Of a stretch of 64,000 nucleotides of DNA, positions 1-9,146 are shown piece after piece (position 1 is the first letter of the stretch; each line of letters opens with the position of its first letter). The translations under genes were made by a program, and so were the position numbers. Under the pieces are notes generated by a model, which was given only the letters and a program-made list of their open reading frames with translations, was not told the origin of the DNA and did not search any database. Source of the stretch: Lachnoanaerobaculum sp. OBRC5-5. GTDB taxonomy: Bacteria; Bacillota; Clostridia; Lachnospirales; Lachnospiraceae. Where the stretch lies: assembly GCF_000296385.1 (NCBI RefSeq), contig NZ_JH815185.1, positions 2,637,385 through 2,701,384 on the forward strand, given 5' to 3'.

Positions 1-1
1 G

Positions 2-658
2 GTAAAATCTGAATGGAGACAGGATAGTGCAGGGAAATGGTATTACCTTGGAAGCAATGGAGAAATGGTAACATCACAAATGGTAAAGGGCGCTGATGGA
101 AAAAATTACTATCTTGGAGAAGATGGGGCAATGGTGGTCAATAAAGACATTACATGGGAAGGTACTACATATCATGTGGATGGGAATGGAGTATGTACTA
201 AAAAAAGAAATAATACAGGTCATAATGTTAGTGATATTCATCCAAAGCTAAAAATATTGCAGAAAAAACTAATTGAAGAATGTGAAAGTAAGGGATTATT
301 AATAAGAATAACACAAGAAATCAGAACGGCTGAAGAACAAGACAGGCTGTATGCACAAGGGCGGACAACTTCAGGAAATATTGTTACTAATGCAAGGGGG
401 TCAGACTATTCTTCACATCACCAATGGGGAACAGCATTTGATTTTTGTAGAAATGATGGGAATGATCCATATTATGATAAAGATGGATTCTTTAGTAAAG
501 TTGGTGCAATAGGGAAATCTATAGGTCTTGAATGGGGTGGAGATTGGAAAAAGCCGGTAGATAAACCCCATTTTCAACTACCTGATTGGGGAAGCACTAC
601 CAAAGAGTTGAAACAACAATATGGAACACCTGATGAATTTGAAAAAACCTGGAATTAA
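2..658 (+). CDS. Cell-wall-binding repeat protein with M15-type peptidase domain (5' partial)
   Basis: The reading frame is already open at base 2 and continues through the first ATG at 65, so the N-terminus lies outside the window. The visible part starts with two or three choline/glucan-binding-type repeats (W..D..GKWYYLGSNGEM, GADGKNYYLGEDGAM), which in Firmicutes anchor secreted proteins to wall polymers. The rest is a D-Ala-D-Ala carboxypeptidase/L-Ala-D-Glu endopeptidase domain of the M15 type: SSHHQWGTAFDF supplies the His and Asp zinc ligands and KPHFQL the last His. It should cleave peptidoglycan stem peptides outside the cell. It sits just before the VgrG island and could be a wall-modifying partner or effector, but that is inference. 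Domain call is good, precise bond specificity unknown. Confidence 0.85.
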   Translation, partial: VKSEWRQDSAGKWYYLGSNGEMVTSQMVKGADGKNYYLGEDGAMVVNKDITWEGTTYHVDGNGVCTKKRNNTGHNVSDIHPKLKILQKKLIEECESKGLLIRITQEIRTAEEQDRLYAQGRTTSGNIVTNARGSDYSSHHQWGTAFDFCRNDGNDPYYDKDGFFSKVGAIGKSIGLEWGGDWKKPVDKPHFQLPDWGSTTKELKQQYGTPDEFEKTWN

Positions 659-676
659 TAAGGGATAAAGATAGGC

Positions 677-1201
677 ATGAAGAGTAATATTAAATTTCTG
701 AGTTTATTTTTTGTATTATGTATATTAATAACAGGATGTATGGACTCCTCGGTTAACAAAAAAATAAATATCAATAATATAAAAAGTGATATAAGTGGAT
801 TTTATAAAAAATTTTCGACTGATTATTTAGATGAAGAGATAACAGTTGTTAATAAAGATATAATAGGCTGGGATGGGGAAGTAGTAAAATATATTGATAC
901 AAATAATAAAGTGTCAAGATGTACTGTAATAATTTACGGAGAAGATGAAAAATCGACTTCAGAATATTATTTTATAGATGGATATATATATGTAACGACA
1001 TTAAAAGAATACTATACATATCCTATATATTATTCATATAACAGACCGATAGATATAATGTACAGAACATTTGATGAGGCAGTTATTTATGATGGCATGA
1101 TTTATGAGCTTGTAAATGGAGAATTTATTAAAAAAAATATAGAAGATATAAAAATACCTTATACATCATTACAGGAGATAAATGAAGATATAGGTGAGTG
1201 A
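677..1201 (+). CDS. Putative lipoprotein of unknown function
   Basis: The 174-residue product begins with a lipoprotein signal peptide (MKSNIKFLSLFFVLCILITGC), with lipobox LITGC and Cys21 as the probable lipidated residue. The mature part is acidic and rich in Tyr and Ile (for example the YTYPIYYSYNRP stretch), with no family I recognise. It follows the M15 peptidase by 18 bases, so the two are probably co-transcribed. A wall hydrolase followed by a small lipoprotein could be an enzyme and its protector or accessory factor, but the sequence gives no direct proof. Confidence 0.7.
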   Translation: MKSNIKFLSLFFVLCILITGCMDSSVNKKININNIKSDISGFYKKFSTDYLDEEITVVNKDIIGWDGEVVKYIDTNNKVSRCTVIIYGEDEKSTSEYYFIDGYIYVTTLKEYYTYPIYYSYNRPIDIMYRTFDEAVIYDGMIYELVNGEFIKKNIEDIKIPYTSLQEINEDIGE

Positions 1202-1298
1202 TGTGAGAAAAGTTTAACTGATATTGAAAGTTTTTAACAGAGATTAGAAACTATCTTGTTATTTAATGGAATAAAAGATATGTACATGGAGGTGTGTT

Positions 1299-2657
1299 AT
1301 GAGGGCGGAACTTTTAGAAATATACGGTTTTGATTTTATTGATATACAGGAATTTTATTCAGAGATTAAGCCCAATAAACATGGTAAGGCAGTTATTGGA
1401 GGTACTATAAGAGGGGATAAAAAAGAAGAATATTTATCATCTGGCGGAAAGGTGACACAAATAATTGCTAAAACATATGAGGGTAATAGTATAGTTCTGT
1501 TTTGTGGAATTATCACTTCCTGCAATATAAAAAGTAACGGAGATGTTCACTATATGACTCTTGGCCTGATGACACAAAGTGTACTTATGGATGGAAAAGA
1601 GCATATAAGAACATTTCAAAATGCAGGAGTTAGCTACAGAGATATTATTGATATTATCATAGAAAGTTATAATAACAGTGCATTTATAATGACTTCAGGT
1701 GATGATAAGAAAACTCAGGGGTTTATGTGTCAGTATAAAGAAACTGATTGGGAGTATCTGAAAAGGCTGGCATTTTCTGCTAATACAGTGATATACCCTG
1801 ACTGTAGTGTAGAGGGCGTTAAGTTTTTTATAGGACTTCCATGTAGACAGGAAAAGCTGTTGAGGTCGGAATATTACGAGCTTGGAGTTGACAGTGGTGA
1901 TGAGTCTTTACTTAATTCAGGCAAGGCATATTATAAAGTTGCTGTAAGAGAACATTATGAAATAGGGGAAAGATTAACATTTTTTGGCGAAACACAGGCT
2001 GTTGTAGCAAGAGTCAGCAGACTGGAACATAGAGAAGTGATTAATGAGTACATATTAATGAAAGAAAGTGATGTAAAGACTAAGGCGTATCAGAATGAAA
2101 AACTTATAGGTGCGGCATTATTTGCAAAGGTGTGTCAAGTCGAAAATGAACTTGTAAAAGTGAGTATAGATGATGATGAAAACGATTCTGATGATAAGAC
2201 GTTCCTAAACTACGCTACAGTATATTCTTCACCTGAAGGAGGGAGCTGGTATTGTATGCCTGAAGTCGGAGATAGGGTAATAGTGAAATTCCCTGATGCA
2301 AATGAACAAAATATATATGTACAAAACGCTTTTCATGTAGGCAGTGCAGGCGGTCGTGACAATCCTGAAATTAAATTTTTCAAAAATAAAGAAGGAAAGG
2401 AAATCAGATTGAGTCCTGAAAGTGTACTTATTACAGATAATAGCGGTTCAAGTATAGAACTTAAAGATGATAAGGGAATAAGTATAAAAAGTAGCGGGAT
2501 GATATCAATAGCTGCAAAAACTGAAGTGCTGATAGAAAGCAGTAATGCAGGCATAAGCTTGATATCGCCTACATCAGTACAAATAACACAAAACGGAACA
2601 CAGATAGAAATGAATGACGGAATAACCAATAAAGGAAGTAAAGTATACTTAGGATAG
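1299..2657 (+). CDS. VgrG/phage gpD-like spike protein (first copy)
   Basis: This 452-residue protein has the VgrG/late-control-D hallmark QYKETDWEYLKRLA at about residues 145-158, followed by a gp27/gp44-type domain, a gp5-like OB segment around 270-350 (GSWYCMPEVGDRVIVKF) and a C-terminal run of short beta repeats (IELKDDKGISIKSSGMISI, LISPTSVQITQNG) as in the spike needle. Such proteins form the tip of contractile injection systems and carry PAAR-capped effectors. ATG at 1299 has GGAGG eight bases upstream. The next gene, a PAAR-like protein, starts 34 bases later and is presumably the cargo or cap. Family call is strong; whether it serves a type VI-like, extracellular or phage-derived machine is not decidable here. 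Confidence 0.88.
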   Translation: MRAELLEIYGFDFIDIQEFYSEIKPNKHGKAVIGGTIRGDKKEEYLSSGGKVTQIIAKTYEGNSIVLFCGIITSCNIKSNGDVHYMTLGLMTQSVLMDGKEHIRTFQNAGVSYRDIIDIIIESYNNSAFIMTSGDDKKTQGFMCQYKETDWEYLKRLAFSANTVIYPDCSVEGVKFFIGLPCRQEKLLRSEYYELGVDSGDESLLNSGKAYYKVAVREHYEIGERLTFFGETQAVVARVSRLEHREVINEYILMKESDVKTKAYQNEKLIGAALFAKVCQVENELVKVSIDDDENDSDDKTFLNYATVYSSPEGGSWYCMPEVGDRVIVKFPDANEQNIYVQNAFHVGSAGGRDNPEIKFFKNKEGKEIRLSPESVLITDNSGSSIELKDDKGISIKSSGMISIAAKTEVLIESSNAGISLISPTSVQITQNGTQIEMNDGITNKGSKVYLG

Positions 2658-2691
2658 AATATTGATACGAGCTACATTGCGGGAGGTACGT

Positions 2692-3270
2692 ATGAAAGAA
2701 AAAAATCAGGCGGAATGGATATATGAAGTATTAGGTAAGAAAAAAGGGATTTTGGGGGCATCTATAAGGGAGCTTACAGATGCAGATGAGAAAAAGATAA
2801 GAGAAGAAATGTTGCGGTACTGGAAAGAACATAATGATGAAAGCACTGAATTTCTTGTCAATGGAGCGGTACTTTGTTGTAGTCGCGGAAGTGATTATTC
2901 TACGCTTAATAGTGCTGATCATGGTGTCTATACCGACAGCAGTGAAACCGGAGCGCTTGCAAATACCGATGATAAAAAATTTGACGGATTTGTTGCATGT
3001 TCAAAATGGAATGATGAACCGCTTGTAAGCAAACATATTTGCCGTTTTAAGCTTGGAGAATGGAAAAATGTTAGAAAGAGTGTCACCATAAACGGTAAGT
3101 ATGCCTTAGATACAAACTCATATTTGCCATGCAAACATGGAGGAATAATATCACCTGTAACATCAGGGCAGGAATATACACTAAGTAAGTCCTATAATAA
3201 ATATCCTAAATTTTTAAACGATGACGGCACAGTAGATGAATTAATTATTAAAAAATTGTTGTTAAGAAAT
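2692..3270 (+). repeat. Long direct repeat, copy 1 (N-terminus of PAAR-like effector A)
   Basis: About 580 bases encoding the leader and PAAR-like domain are nearly identical to 9253-9831, including synonymous positions, while the following 700 bases differ strongly. This points to recent duplication or gene conversion of the delivery domain. Confidence 0.85.
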
Positions 3271-4737
3271 ATGCAGCAAATGAAAGAGAATGAGATAGAT
3301 GCCTTGATTAAGTTGGGAATATATTTATGTGTATGTACTGATGTAGAGAAGTTGAGAAAGATTATTTGTTGTGCATACTTAGAGCAATTCTATAGAAATG
3401 AAGTTGAAGAGCAATTTTATCAATATACACTTCTTGATAACTTCAAATATGTATTATCTTGGTCTACTGCATATGCAAGATTTTGTAGCCTACGTAACAG
3501 GGTAGATATAAAGTTTCCTCCAACATGGGATAAACTTGGTAATACTGCTGCCAAGTTGAAACGATATGTAAATGAGAAAATACTTTCTGACGCAAAGCCG
3601 GATGTGGACAGAACAGAGGTAGATGCTATAAAAATACAAATTTTAAACGTAAAATTATTGGATACAATATTGCTGGCAGGCAATATATATACAACAGTGT
3701 CAGATATAGATAGAGTTCATAGTATCAAGTTTGACAGTGGGGCTAATACAGGAGTACTGTTATATAATTTACGTTATCACGATGGAGAGTTGACAAAAAG
3801 CAGTGTTTTAATACAAGAAGGATTAAAGATGGAGAGGGTCGATAAATATACGGTTACACCTATACTACAGGAGGCTTATATTTATATAACCTCAGGGGAT
3901 AATAAGTTCGACAGTATTGCTGAGATTTCAAATTTGGTAGTAGGGAGTGTGGATGCTAAAAACTCCGGAAAGACAACTGTAATAACATGGGGAACTGCGG
4001 GAATTTCAATAGCATTGTCAATAATACCTGCTTTAGCATCAGCACCTTTTGCAGCACCATTGGGATTTGCCTGCACTGTAACAGGCCTGGCAGCAGGTGA
4101 GGCTGATGCAGATAGAAGGAGTGATGAAACTGGGACAAATAAACGATTGTATCTGGATGCAAACAATAAAAATACAAATGTAATAAGGATGAGTGAGTGT
4201 ATGTCATTGTATACAGCTATCACATTGAGAACTACACCGATATTGAAGAAAAGCGAAAGTACTTGGCTATCGTATAAGAGAGAACTTAACAATAGAAAAG
4301 TTAATTCTAAGAGTAGTGGTAAATTAACACCTGATGATAATATGACTGCGGGAGATATGAAGATTGATGCGTTAGGAAATGATTACAGTTATTATGTCAG
4401 TGTATTTGACAGTTACATGACTACTACAAGAATAAGAAATTTTAATGATAATATGTTGCACTTAAAGATATGGAATAATCGTGAGGGTAGATACAGGACT
4501 ATTTCTGAAAATGAGGGATTGGAAGAGTTTCAGGAATTGAAAACTATACCGGAGGTTTTTGATTATATGAATAAACGAAATGACGAAAACGTTTTATATA
4601 TGAATGAACTTGATATAGTTGGACATGATAGAACAGGACAAGATGCAAAGTTTATATATGATAATGGGAATGGAGAAATTAAAGAAGTATCAGTTGATAG
4701 GATTAGCTTAGTTAATTTATTTGGCTTCTTGAAATAG
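2692..4737 (+). CDS. PAAR-like (DUF4280) putative effector, cassette A
   Basis: ATG 2692 is chosen because GGGAGG lies five bases upstream and the start matches the paralogue at 9253; an upstream TTG at 2662 lacks this support. The 681-residue product has a PAAR-like DUF4280 domain at about 54-160 (EFLVNGAVLCCSRG, then Cys103, Cys117 and CKHGG near 147), which would cap the VgrG spike. A hydrophobic Ala/Ile/Pro segment at about 428-473 could cross a membrane. The last 99 residues (583-681, from NFNDNMLHLKIW to NLFGFLK) are the same domain as the C-terminal half of the small protein encoded next. No catalytic motif is recognised. Its first 190 codons are nearly identical to those of the gene at 9253. 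Confidence 0.82.
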   Translation: MKEKNQAEWIYEVLGKKKGILGASIRELTDADEKKIREEMLRYWKEHNDESTEFLVNGAVLCCSRGSDYSTLNSADHGVYTDSSETGALANTDDKKFDGFVACSKWNDEPLVSKHICRFKLGEWKNVRKSVTINGKYALDTNSYLPCKHGGIISPVTSGQEYTLSKSYNKYPKFLNDDGTVDELIIKKLLLRNMQQMKENEIDALIKLGIYLCVCTDVEKLRKIICCAYLEQFYRNEVEEQFYQYTLLDNFKYVLSWSTAYARFCSLRNRVDIKFPPTWDKLGNTAAKLKRYVNEKILSDAKPDVDRTEVDAIKIQILNVKLLDTILLAGNIYTTVSDIDRVHSIKFDSGANTGVLLYNLRYHDGELTKSSVLIQEGLKMERVDKYTVTPILQEAYIYITSGDNKFDSIAEISNLVVGSVDAKNSGKTTVITWGTAGISIALSIIPALASAPFAAPLGFACTVTGLAAGEADADRRSDETGTNKRLYLDANNKNTNVIRMSECMSLYTAITLRTTPILKKSESTWLSYKRELNNRKVNSKSSGKLTPDDNMTAGDMKIDALGNDYSYYVSVFDSYMTTTRIRNFNDNMLHLKIWNNREGRYRTISENEGLEEFQELKTIPEVFDYMNKRNDENVLYMNELDIVGHDRTGQDAKFIYDNGNGEIKEVSVDRISLVNLFGFLK

Positions 4738-4775
4738 GAGTATAAGGAATAGCTTCATGAGGAGGTATTATTGTA

Positions 4776-5426
4776 ATGGGAAACAAATTAAAGCCTAAAT
4801 GGGTTTTTTGCTTCATAATATTTTCCTTAGTATTATTGATATATGGGAATCATTTATTTAAGGAAAGAGCTAAAAAATTGGAAGATATGAGAAAAAAAGA
4901 ATCATTAGAATTTATGGAAGATGGCTGGAAAAAATACAGAATGATGCTGTATGCAGGTGCAAATATGGAGTATACAGATAGTGAAGGAAATATCAGAATA
5001 ATAGAAACTGAACCGGCACTGTTGGATATATATGATGAAGTTATAAAGCCATATATTTTAGGTAAGATACCTACTCTTGGCTCCTTTCGGATAACTGAAG
5101 GTAAAAGAACATCAGAATTTATAAAAAACTTTAATGATAATATGAAACATGTAAAGATATGGGGTGCACATAAGAACAGGTATATATCAATTGCTGAAAA
5201 TGAGGGATTGGAAGAGTTTAAAGATATAAATAGTTTTGAAGAACTGTGGGAATATATGAATAAGCGAAATGATGAAGGAGTTATATATATAAATGAACTT
5301 GACATAGTTGGATATGACAGAACAGCACAAGATGCAAAGTTTATATATGATTATGGGAATGGAAAAATTAAAGAATTATCAATCAATAGGATTAGCTTAG
5401 TTAATTTATTTGGCTTATTGAAGTAG
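4776..5426 (+). CDS. Small membrane-anchored partner sharing the effector C-terminal domain, cassette A
   Basis: The 216-residue protein has a short basic N-terminus, one membrane segment at about residues 9-27 (WVFCFIIFSLVLLIYGN), a charged stalk, and a C-terminal domain (about 119-216) that matches residues 583-681 of the protein encoded 39 bases upstream, including GLEEF, ELDIVG.DRT, KFIYD.GNG and ISLVNLFG. ATG at 4776 follows GGAGG. The gene position and membrane anchor fit an immunity or accessory protein for the effector, but sharing the domain with its neighbour is unusual for simple immunity. A truncated effector paralogue is the alternative. No known family recognised. Confidence 0.7.
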   Translation: MGNKLKPKWVFCFIIFSLVLLIYGNHLFKERAKKLEDMRKKESLEFMEDGWKKYRMMLYAGANMEYTDSEGNIRIIETEPALLDIYDEVIKPYILGKIPTLGSFRITEGKRTSEFIKNFNDNMKHVKIWGAHKNRYISIAENEGLEEFKDINSFEELWEYMNKRNDEGVIYINELDIVGYDRTAQDAKFIYDYGNGKIKELSINRISLVNLFGLLK

Positions 5427-5463
5427 GGGTATAGGGAATAGCTTTATAAGGAGTATTATTGTA

Positions 5464-6123
5464 ATGGGAAACAAATTAAAGCCTAAATGTGTTTTTTCGG
5501 TATAATATTTTCCTTAGTATTATTGATATATGGAAATCATTTATTTAGGGAAAGAGCTAAAAAGTTAGAAGATATGAGAAAAAAGAAGCATTGGAATTTA
5601 TGGAAGATGGCTGGAAGAAATACAGAATGATGCTGTATGCAGGTGCAAATATGGAGTATACAGATAGTAAAGGAAATATCAGAATAATAGAAACTGAACC
5701 CGTGCTTTTAGATATATATGATGAAGTTATAAAGCCATATATTTTAGGTGATTTACCTACCCTTGGCTCCTTTCAGATAACTGAAGGTGAAGAAACATTA
5801 GAACTGATAAAAAATTTTAATGATAATATGAAACATATAAGATATGGAGTGCACATGAGAATAGATATATAACGATTGCTGAGAATGAGGGGTTGGAAGA
5901 GTTTGAGGATATAAATAGTTTTGAAGAACTGTGGGAGTATATGAATAGGCGAAATGACGAAAATATTTTATATATGAATGAGCTTGATATAGTTGGATAT
6001 GACAGAACAGGTCAACCCGGAAAGTTTATATATGATTACGGAAATGGAGAAAGTAAAGAAATATCAGTGAGTGTGATTAGTTTATTTGAATTATTTAATG
6101 ACAAGTACAAAGATTGGTCATAA
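5464..6123 (+). pseudogene. Frameshifted tandem copy of the membrane-anchored partner
   Basis: This is a decayed copy of the gene at 4776-5426, including the spacer and ribosome-binding region before it. ATG 5464 reads 13 codons in register with the parent then stops at 5503. Three one-base deletions are visible by comparison with the parent: one near 5495, one in the A-run near 5580 (six A instead of seven), and one near 5838. The remaining segments (5591-5872 and 5893-6123) still encode the EFMEDGWKKYRMM and ELDIVGYDRTGQ parts. The C-terminus diverges after ISVISLFELFND. It is unlikely to make a functional protein. Confidence 0.85.
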
Positions 6124-6141
6124 TGAGAGTTTTCAGGTTTT

Positions 6142-6702
6142 ATGGGGGGTAAGGTGATAACGGATATTGAAATTATGCAAAATAAGTTATTTTTGGAAAG
6201 AAGTGAAGAGTTTTTAAAAGAGTTTCATCTGAAAAAAGATGATTATAAACAATGTGTTTTTAAGGACTTGGAGGAACTTTTGGGAGAAAAAAATGCTAAA
6301 TATATTGTGATTTCGCCGCTCTACAGCAGCTTTGTTACACAATCATATGAATATAGACTGGGGGTATATGGTAAGGATCTATACTTGAGCAATCTCGATA
6401 AAAGTATATACAGGGAACTTCCTTTAATGAAAAGGTATATAACAGAGGACTTTGCTACGATAGATAAATATATGCTTAATCATATGGAGATTGAAAAAGT
6501 TACAGATTTTCAAAAAAAGGATATAAAGTATCAATATAGCCTTAGATATTTGATGACCGGAAGGCAGATATGGAGAGAATCAATAGAGTGCTTTGTTGAA
6601 TATATTAATAAGAAAAATGGGGCTGCATTAAATGATTTTAATATAGTATATGGCCTTTATATGGAGAGGGGAGAACACTTTTTTAGTGGGAATATTGTAT
6701 GA
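6142..6702 (+). CDS. Hypothetical protein in the VgrG island
   Basis: A 186-residue soluble-looking protein, rich in Lys, Tyr and Leu, with no signal peptide or membrane segment. I recognise no family. ATG at 6142 has no clear ribosome binding site; GTG at 6154, four bases after a GGGGGG run, is an alternative start. Its stop overlaps the ATG of the next gene (ATGA at 6699-6702), so the two are translationally coupled and probably work together. It lies between the PAAR-like cassette A and the second VgrG gene, which suggests a role as adaptor, immunity or effector of the island, without direct evidence. Confidence 0.6.
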   Translation: MGGKVITDIEIMQNKLFLERSEEFLKEFHLKKDDYKQCVFKDLEELLGEKNAKYIVISPLYSSFVTQSYEYRLGVYGKDLYLSNLDKSIYRELPLMKRYITEDFATIDKYMLNHMEIEKVTDFQKKDIKYQYSLRYLMTGRQIWRESIECFVEYINKKNGAALNDFNIVYGLYMERGEHFFSGNIV

Positions 6703-7235
6703 GTGAAAGATATTTTCTTATAGGTACTGACGAAAGTTATGAGCCTCTACCTTTAATGATTGATATGAGAAAGAGCATAAAAGAAGAATATCTTGAAGAA
6801 GGAGAAAGTTATAAGCAAGCGGGGATATCTTTGGTGAATATACGGAACTCATTTGACGAGCATACTAAATATCCGGATATAATGGATCAGGGAATATTTA
6901 TGTTGTCTGATGAAGCATACAGGATATTTAAGCTTTATGAGCCGGCAACAGTAATAAAGAGGGTTCTTTTAATGGGAGAAAGCAGCGATGAAGCATATGA
7001 GTATATAATCCCGATTCTTAAAAGAATAGATTGTCTGTCGGATAGAACTACATTCAGGCGTGGACGATATATAGATAAGGGAATACTTATAGGTAAAAAT
7101 ATACCGGATACAGCTTTATTTAAGATACCAAGTGTTGACGGCATGTCTACTGTGGCAAGGCTTGATTTTGTGGAAAGCCTATTAAAACGAGGCATGAAAG
7201 GAATTTGCCTACAGGCTTTGGAGATTGAGTACTAA
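6699..7235 (+). CDS. Imm11 (DUF1629)-like putative immunity protein
   Basis: The 178-residue protein has the general layout of Imm11/DUF1629 proteins: an early segment giving a fixed position (DIMDQGIFMLSDEAYRIFK), a middle with conserved Asp and Arg, and a closing segment DFVESLLKRGMKGICLQALE, which resembles the family ending where a final helix precedes a Gly-containing strand. In polymorphic toxin and VgrG loci this family is usually encoded beside toxins. It overlaps the preceding gene by four bases and sits 26 bases before the second vgrG. The family call is from pattern only and could be wrong; no toxin partner with a recognised catalytic site is seen. Confidence 0.5.
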   Translation: MSERYFLIGTDESYEPLPLMIDMRKSIKEEYLEEGESYKQAGISLVNIRNSFDEHTKYPDIMDQGIFMLSDEAYRIFKLYEPATVIKRVLLMGESSDEAYEYIIPILKRIDCLSDRTTFRRGRYIDKGILIGKNIPDTALFKIPSVDGMSTVARLDFVESLLKRGMKGICLQALEIEY

Positions 7236-7261
7236 AAATACTTGTAAAGGAGCATTTTAAA

Positions 7262-8557
7262 ATGATTGGCTTAGGAAATGTAAAAGTACATAGTTTGTTG
7301 GAAGTAGAAAGTGTAGCTGATTTATATTTTACAGTAAAGCCATGTAGTCATGCATGCGTAAAATTGAAGGTTAATATCAGTTATAGTTTTATTAATCAAA
7401 TTAAAAACATAATAAATAAGATAAAAGGCTCCGATATAGGCATAGAGTATACCGATGTAGCAGATAACAAAACTAAGATTTTGTTCAAAGGAATAATCGA
7501 AAGTTTTAGATTTAGTAATGATTTAGGTGTCTGCGTATGCCATATAGAAGCATTCAGCAAAAGTTTGTTGCTTGATAAAGAAAAAAATGACAGGCTGTTT
7601 CAAAATAAGGAAGATAATATAAAGTCTGTTATCGAAAAGGTATCTTCTAAAATTGAGACAAGGGTGATTTATAATACAGAAATTAAAAAGCTGGGAAAGC
7701 TGTTTTTACAATATAAGGAAACTGATTGGGAGTTTATAAAGAGAATTGCAAGTAACTTTGGAGAAGTGCTTGTGGCTGATTATAAATCAGGAGTAACAGC
7801 TTTTTATTATGGTATGCCATACAGTGAAGATATGGTACATTTCCATCCGGATCATTATGAATCAGAGTTTGAAATAGATATTTATGAAAAAAATGATTTA
7901 TCAAAAGTACACCATAATATGCCTGTCGGGGATAGATACTATAAAATATCAGACTATAATGACTATGAACTTGGAAGTAAGACGGAGTTTATGGGCAAAA
8001 TATTTTATATAAAAGAGAAAAAAATAGAAACCAGAGAAGGGTACTTGGTTTTTACATACAAGCTTTGTGATAAACAATATATAAAATCAACACAAAAACT
8101 TAATGAGAATATTACTGGGCTTGTAATCGGTGGGAAGGTTGTAGATGTAAAAGAAGAACATATCTATGTCAAAAGTGATATTGACTGTTCTGAAAGTGTT
8201 TTTCCGGTTGTATGGATTCCGATTACAGGAAATGTCATGTATTGTATGCCTGAAGTAAACAGCAGAGTGCAGTTATATTTTGGAGACAGTGAAGAAAGTA
8301 AGATTGTCATTGCCTCTGATATAATTGATCATATTAAAAAGAGCGATAGAGGGCTTACCACAGAGGATAAAAAGGAAATGTCAGTGGATGAAACTTCTGT
8401 TAAATGTGGAGGGTCAAGTATATTAAGCCTTTCATCAGCATTAACAAACTTTGGAAGTATCGAAAAACTTCATATAAATGCAAAAGGAAAAATAAAAATA
8501 GAGGCACAGATGATTTCTATTGAATCAAATGATGAGATAACAGTGTTAAAAAGATAA
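7262..8557 (+). CDS. VgrG/phage gpD-like spike protein (second copy)
   Basis: A 431-residue protein with QYKETDWEFIKRIA at about residues 150-163, the best-conserved VgrG/late-control-D motif, then an OB-type segment near 320-350 (NVMYCMPEVNSRVQLYFGD) and a short beta-rich tail (KIKIEAQMISIESNDEI). It is clearly related to the protein at 1299 but much diverged outside the motifs, and its tail is shorter, so the two spikes are old paralogues or were acquired separately. ATG 7262 follows AAAGGAG. It is followed 14 bases later by a DcrB-like gene and then a PAAR-like effector, the usual order spike, chaperone, cargo. Confidence 0.86.
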   Translation: MIGLGNVKVHSLLEVESVADLYFTVKPCSHACVKLKVNISYSFINQIKNIINKIKGSDIGIEYTDVADNKTKILFKGIIESFRFSNDLGVCVCHIEAFSKSLLLDKEKNDRLFQNKEDNIKSVIEKVSSKIETRVIYNTEIKKLGKLFLQYKETDWEFIKRIASNFGEVLVADYKSGVTAFYYGMPYSEDMVHFHPDHYESEFEIDIYEKNDLSKVHHNMPVGDRYYKISDYNDYELGSKTEFMGKIFYIKEKKIETREGYLVFTYKLCDKQYIKSTQKLNENITGLVIGGKVVDVKEEHIYVKSDIDCSESVFPVVWIPITGNVMYCMPEVNSRVQLYFGDSEESKIVIASDIIDHIKKSDRGLTTEDKKEMSVDETSVKCGGSSILSLSSALTNFGSIEKLHINAKGKIKIEAQMISIESNDEITVLKR

Positions 8558-8571
8558 GAGAGGATATAGGC

Positions 8572-9144
8572 ATGGAATACTTTGATGAAGAGGTAATAAG
8601 TGCAAAGCACATAAAAAGACGTGATGAATACGGCAGTATAGAAGAGGGGCTATATATACAAAACTCACTTACATTATTTCATAAAGAACTGTTGTTTGAA
8701 GAAAAGTTGTCTGTAATGATGCCGAATGAATTTGTAATTATGTTACCTGAACTTGTAGACACTAAGTACATATCTGAGAAAAAGCCTGATGTTATATATA
8801 CAAATCTTGATGGGAGCGTAAATTTCTCGTTTAATTTATTAGTAACTTCATCGGGTGAAAGGGATATGAGCTATGCCATAAACATGTTAAAAACAATGAT
8901 AAAAAACATGAATCCGGCATATGTATTTTTTGAAGATAAAACAATTGAAAGTGTTGCAGGGAACAGTATAAGCTTAATACAGTTTAAAAGCTATGGAATT
9001 GATGAAGCCGCTTATAACATAATATATTTAATCAGTATAGACAAATATATTATTCAGGGAGCATTTAATTGCAGGTATGATGATATGGATGAGTGGAAAA
9101 GAGCAGCTTTTGAAATGATAAAGTCAATAAACTTACATGTGTGA
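8572..9144 (+). CDS. DcrB/DUF1795-like protein, putative effector chaperone
   Basis: The 190-residue protein has the DcrB/PsbP-like pattern: a short strand with MPNEFVIMLPEL, then KPDVIYTNLDGSVNFSFNL, a helix (YAINMLKTMIKNMNP), paired strands, and a closing DEWKRAAFEMIKSIN segment. In Proteobacterial type VI systems, DUF1795 (Eag) proteins bind the transmembrane segments of PAAR effectors before loading on VgrG. Here the gene lies between a vgrG and a DUF4280 protein that has just such a hydrophobic segment (9253-11283), so a chaperone role is a reasonable inference. No signal peptide, which supports a cytoplasmic role. RBS GAGAGGA lies upstream of ATG 8572. Confidence 0.62.
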   Translation: MEYFDEEVISAKHIKRRDEYGSIEEGLYIQNSLTLFHKELLFEEKLSVMMPNEFVIMLPELVDTKYISEKKPDVIYTNLDGSVNFSFNLLVTSSGERDMSYAINMLKTMIKNMNPAYVFFEDKTIESVAGNSISLIQFKSYGIDEAAYNIIYLISIDKYIIQGAFNCRYDDMDEWKRAAFEMIKSINLHV

Positions 9145-9146
9145 CA

